In this document: in pieces, positions 15,031-15,043 of the stretch
How the letters are laid out: each line of letters starts with the position of its first letter
Numbering within the stretch: the first letter of the stretch is position 1
Assembly (NCBI GenBank): GCA_022573095.1
Contig: JACZUR010000024.1
Location: 1-15,043 of the forward strand
Origin: Gemmatimonadota bacterium
GTDB taxonomy: Bacteria; Gemmatimonadota; Gemmatimonadetes; Gemmatimonadales; GWC2-71-9
Length of the DNA: 15,043 nt
Reading direction: 5' to 3'
Translations under genes and position numbers: made by a program
The notes under the pieces: model-generated
What the model was told of the DNA's origin: nothing
Seen by the model: the letters and a program-made list of their open reading frames with translations, nothing else
The model's database searches: none

Positions 15031-15043
15031 GGTTGCGGCCCAA

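Noticed and set aside
1..15043. CRISPR arrays, tRNA or rRNA genes, riboswitches and phage attachment sites
   Set aside because: None was recognised. The only repeated units are the heptads near the right end and the insertion-sequence repeats.

Overview
The window looks like chromosomal DNA of a moderately high-GC, diderm (Gram-negative type) bacterium. Two proteins carry lipoprotein signals, and there is a MurQ/AnmK pair for reusing cell-wall sugar. The bacterial pyruvoyl-type arginine decarboxylase, the alanine/glutamate/proline-rich lipoprotein style and several GTG starts would fit Gemmatimonadota or a neighbouring phylum. That placement is a guess from gene style, not a measurement. No rRNA, tRNA or CRISPR array was recognised.

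Left part (1-2330): a minus-strand METTL27-like methyltransferase broken by one missing base, then a plus-strand membrane protein that joins a cytoplasmic FHA phosphopeptide-binding domain, one membrane helix, a coiled coil and a trypsin-like serine protease. A possible 41-codon ORF with a very strong Shine-Dalgarno lies between them on the minus strand. Next (2351-4398) come murQ and anmK on the minus strand, overlapping by GTGA. They turn anhydro-MurNAc from wall turnover into GlcNAc-6-phosphate. Divergent from them is a gamma-glutamyltransferase lipoprotein (4467-6221). A strong hairpin separates it from a converging glycine-zipper lipoprotein gene.

The middle (6256-11351) is one minus-strand run of genes. 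In transcription order: a TIGR00300-type ornithine cyclodeaminase-like enzyme without its usual N-terminal domain, an unknown 133-residue protein, a Fur-family metal regulator, pyruvoyl-dependent arginine decarboxylase (PdaD), agmatinase (SpeB), a CcdA-type thiol-disulfide membrane protein and the glycine-zipper lipoprotein. The first five are tightly packed (overlaps of 22, 20 and 4 bp and a 3-bp gap). They look like a translationally coupled arginine/ornithine unit: arginine to agmatine to putrescine by PdaD and SpeB, and possibly ornithine to proline by the first enzyme, with a metal-sensing regulator inside.

Right part (11404-15043): the C-terminal 60 percent or so of the replication-restart helicase PriA, cut exactly where an IS1634-type insertion sequence begins. 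The element (about 12771-14775) has an intact DDE transposase, a 15-bp perfect terminal inverted repeat and no visible target duplication. The missing N-terminal part of priA is not found on its far side. The last 270 bases hold no gene but contain AATGCGG-type heptad repeats folded back on themselves.

The strongest leads are the FHA-protease fusion, the compact arginine/ornithine-Fur operon with a domain-trimmed cyclodeaminase and an unknown partner, and the IS-truncated priA. No wholly new system can be proved from sequence reading alone.
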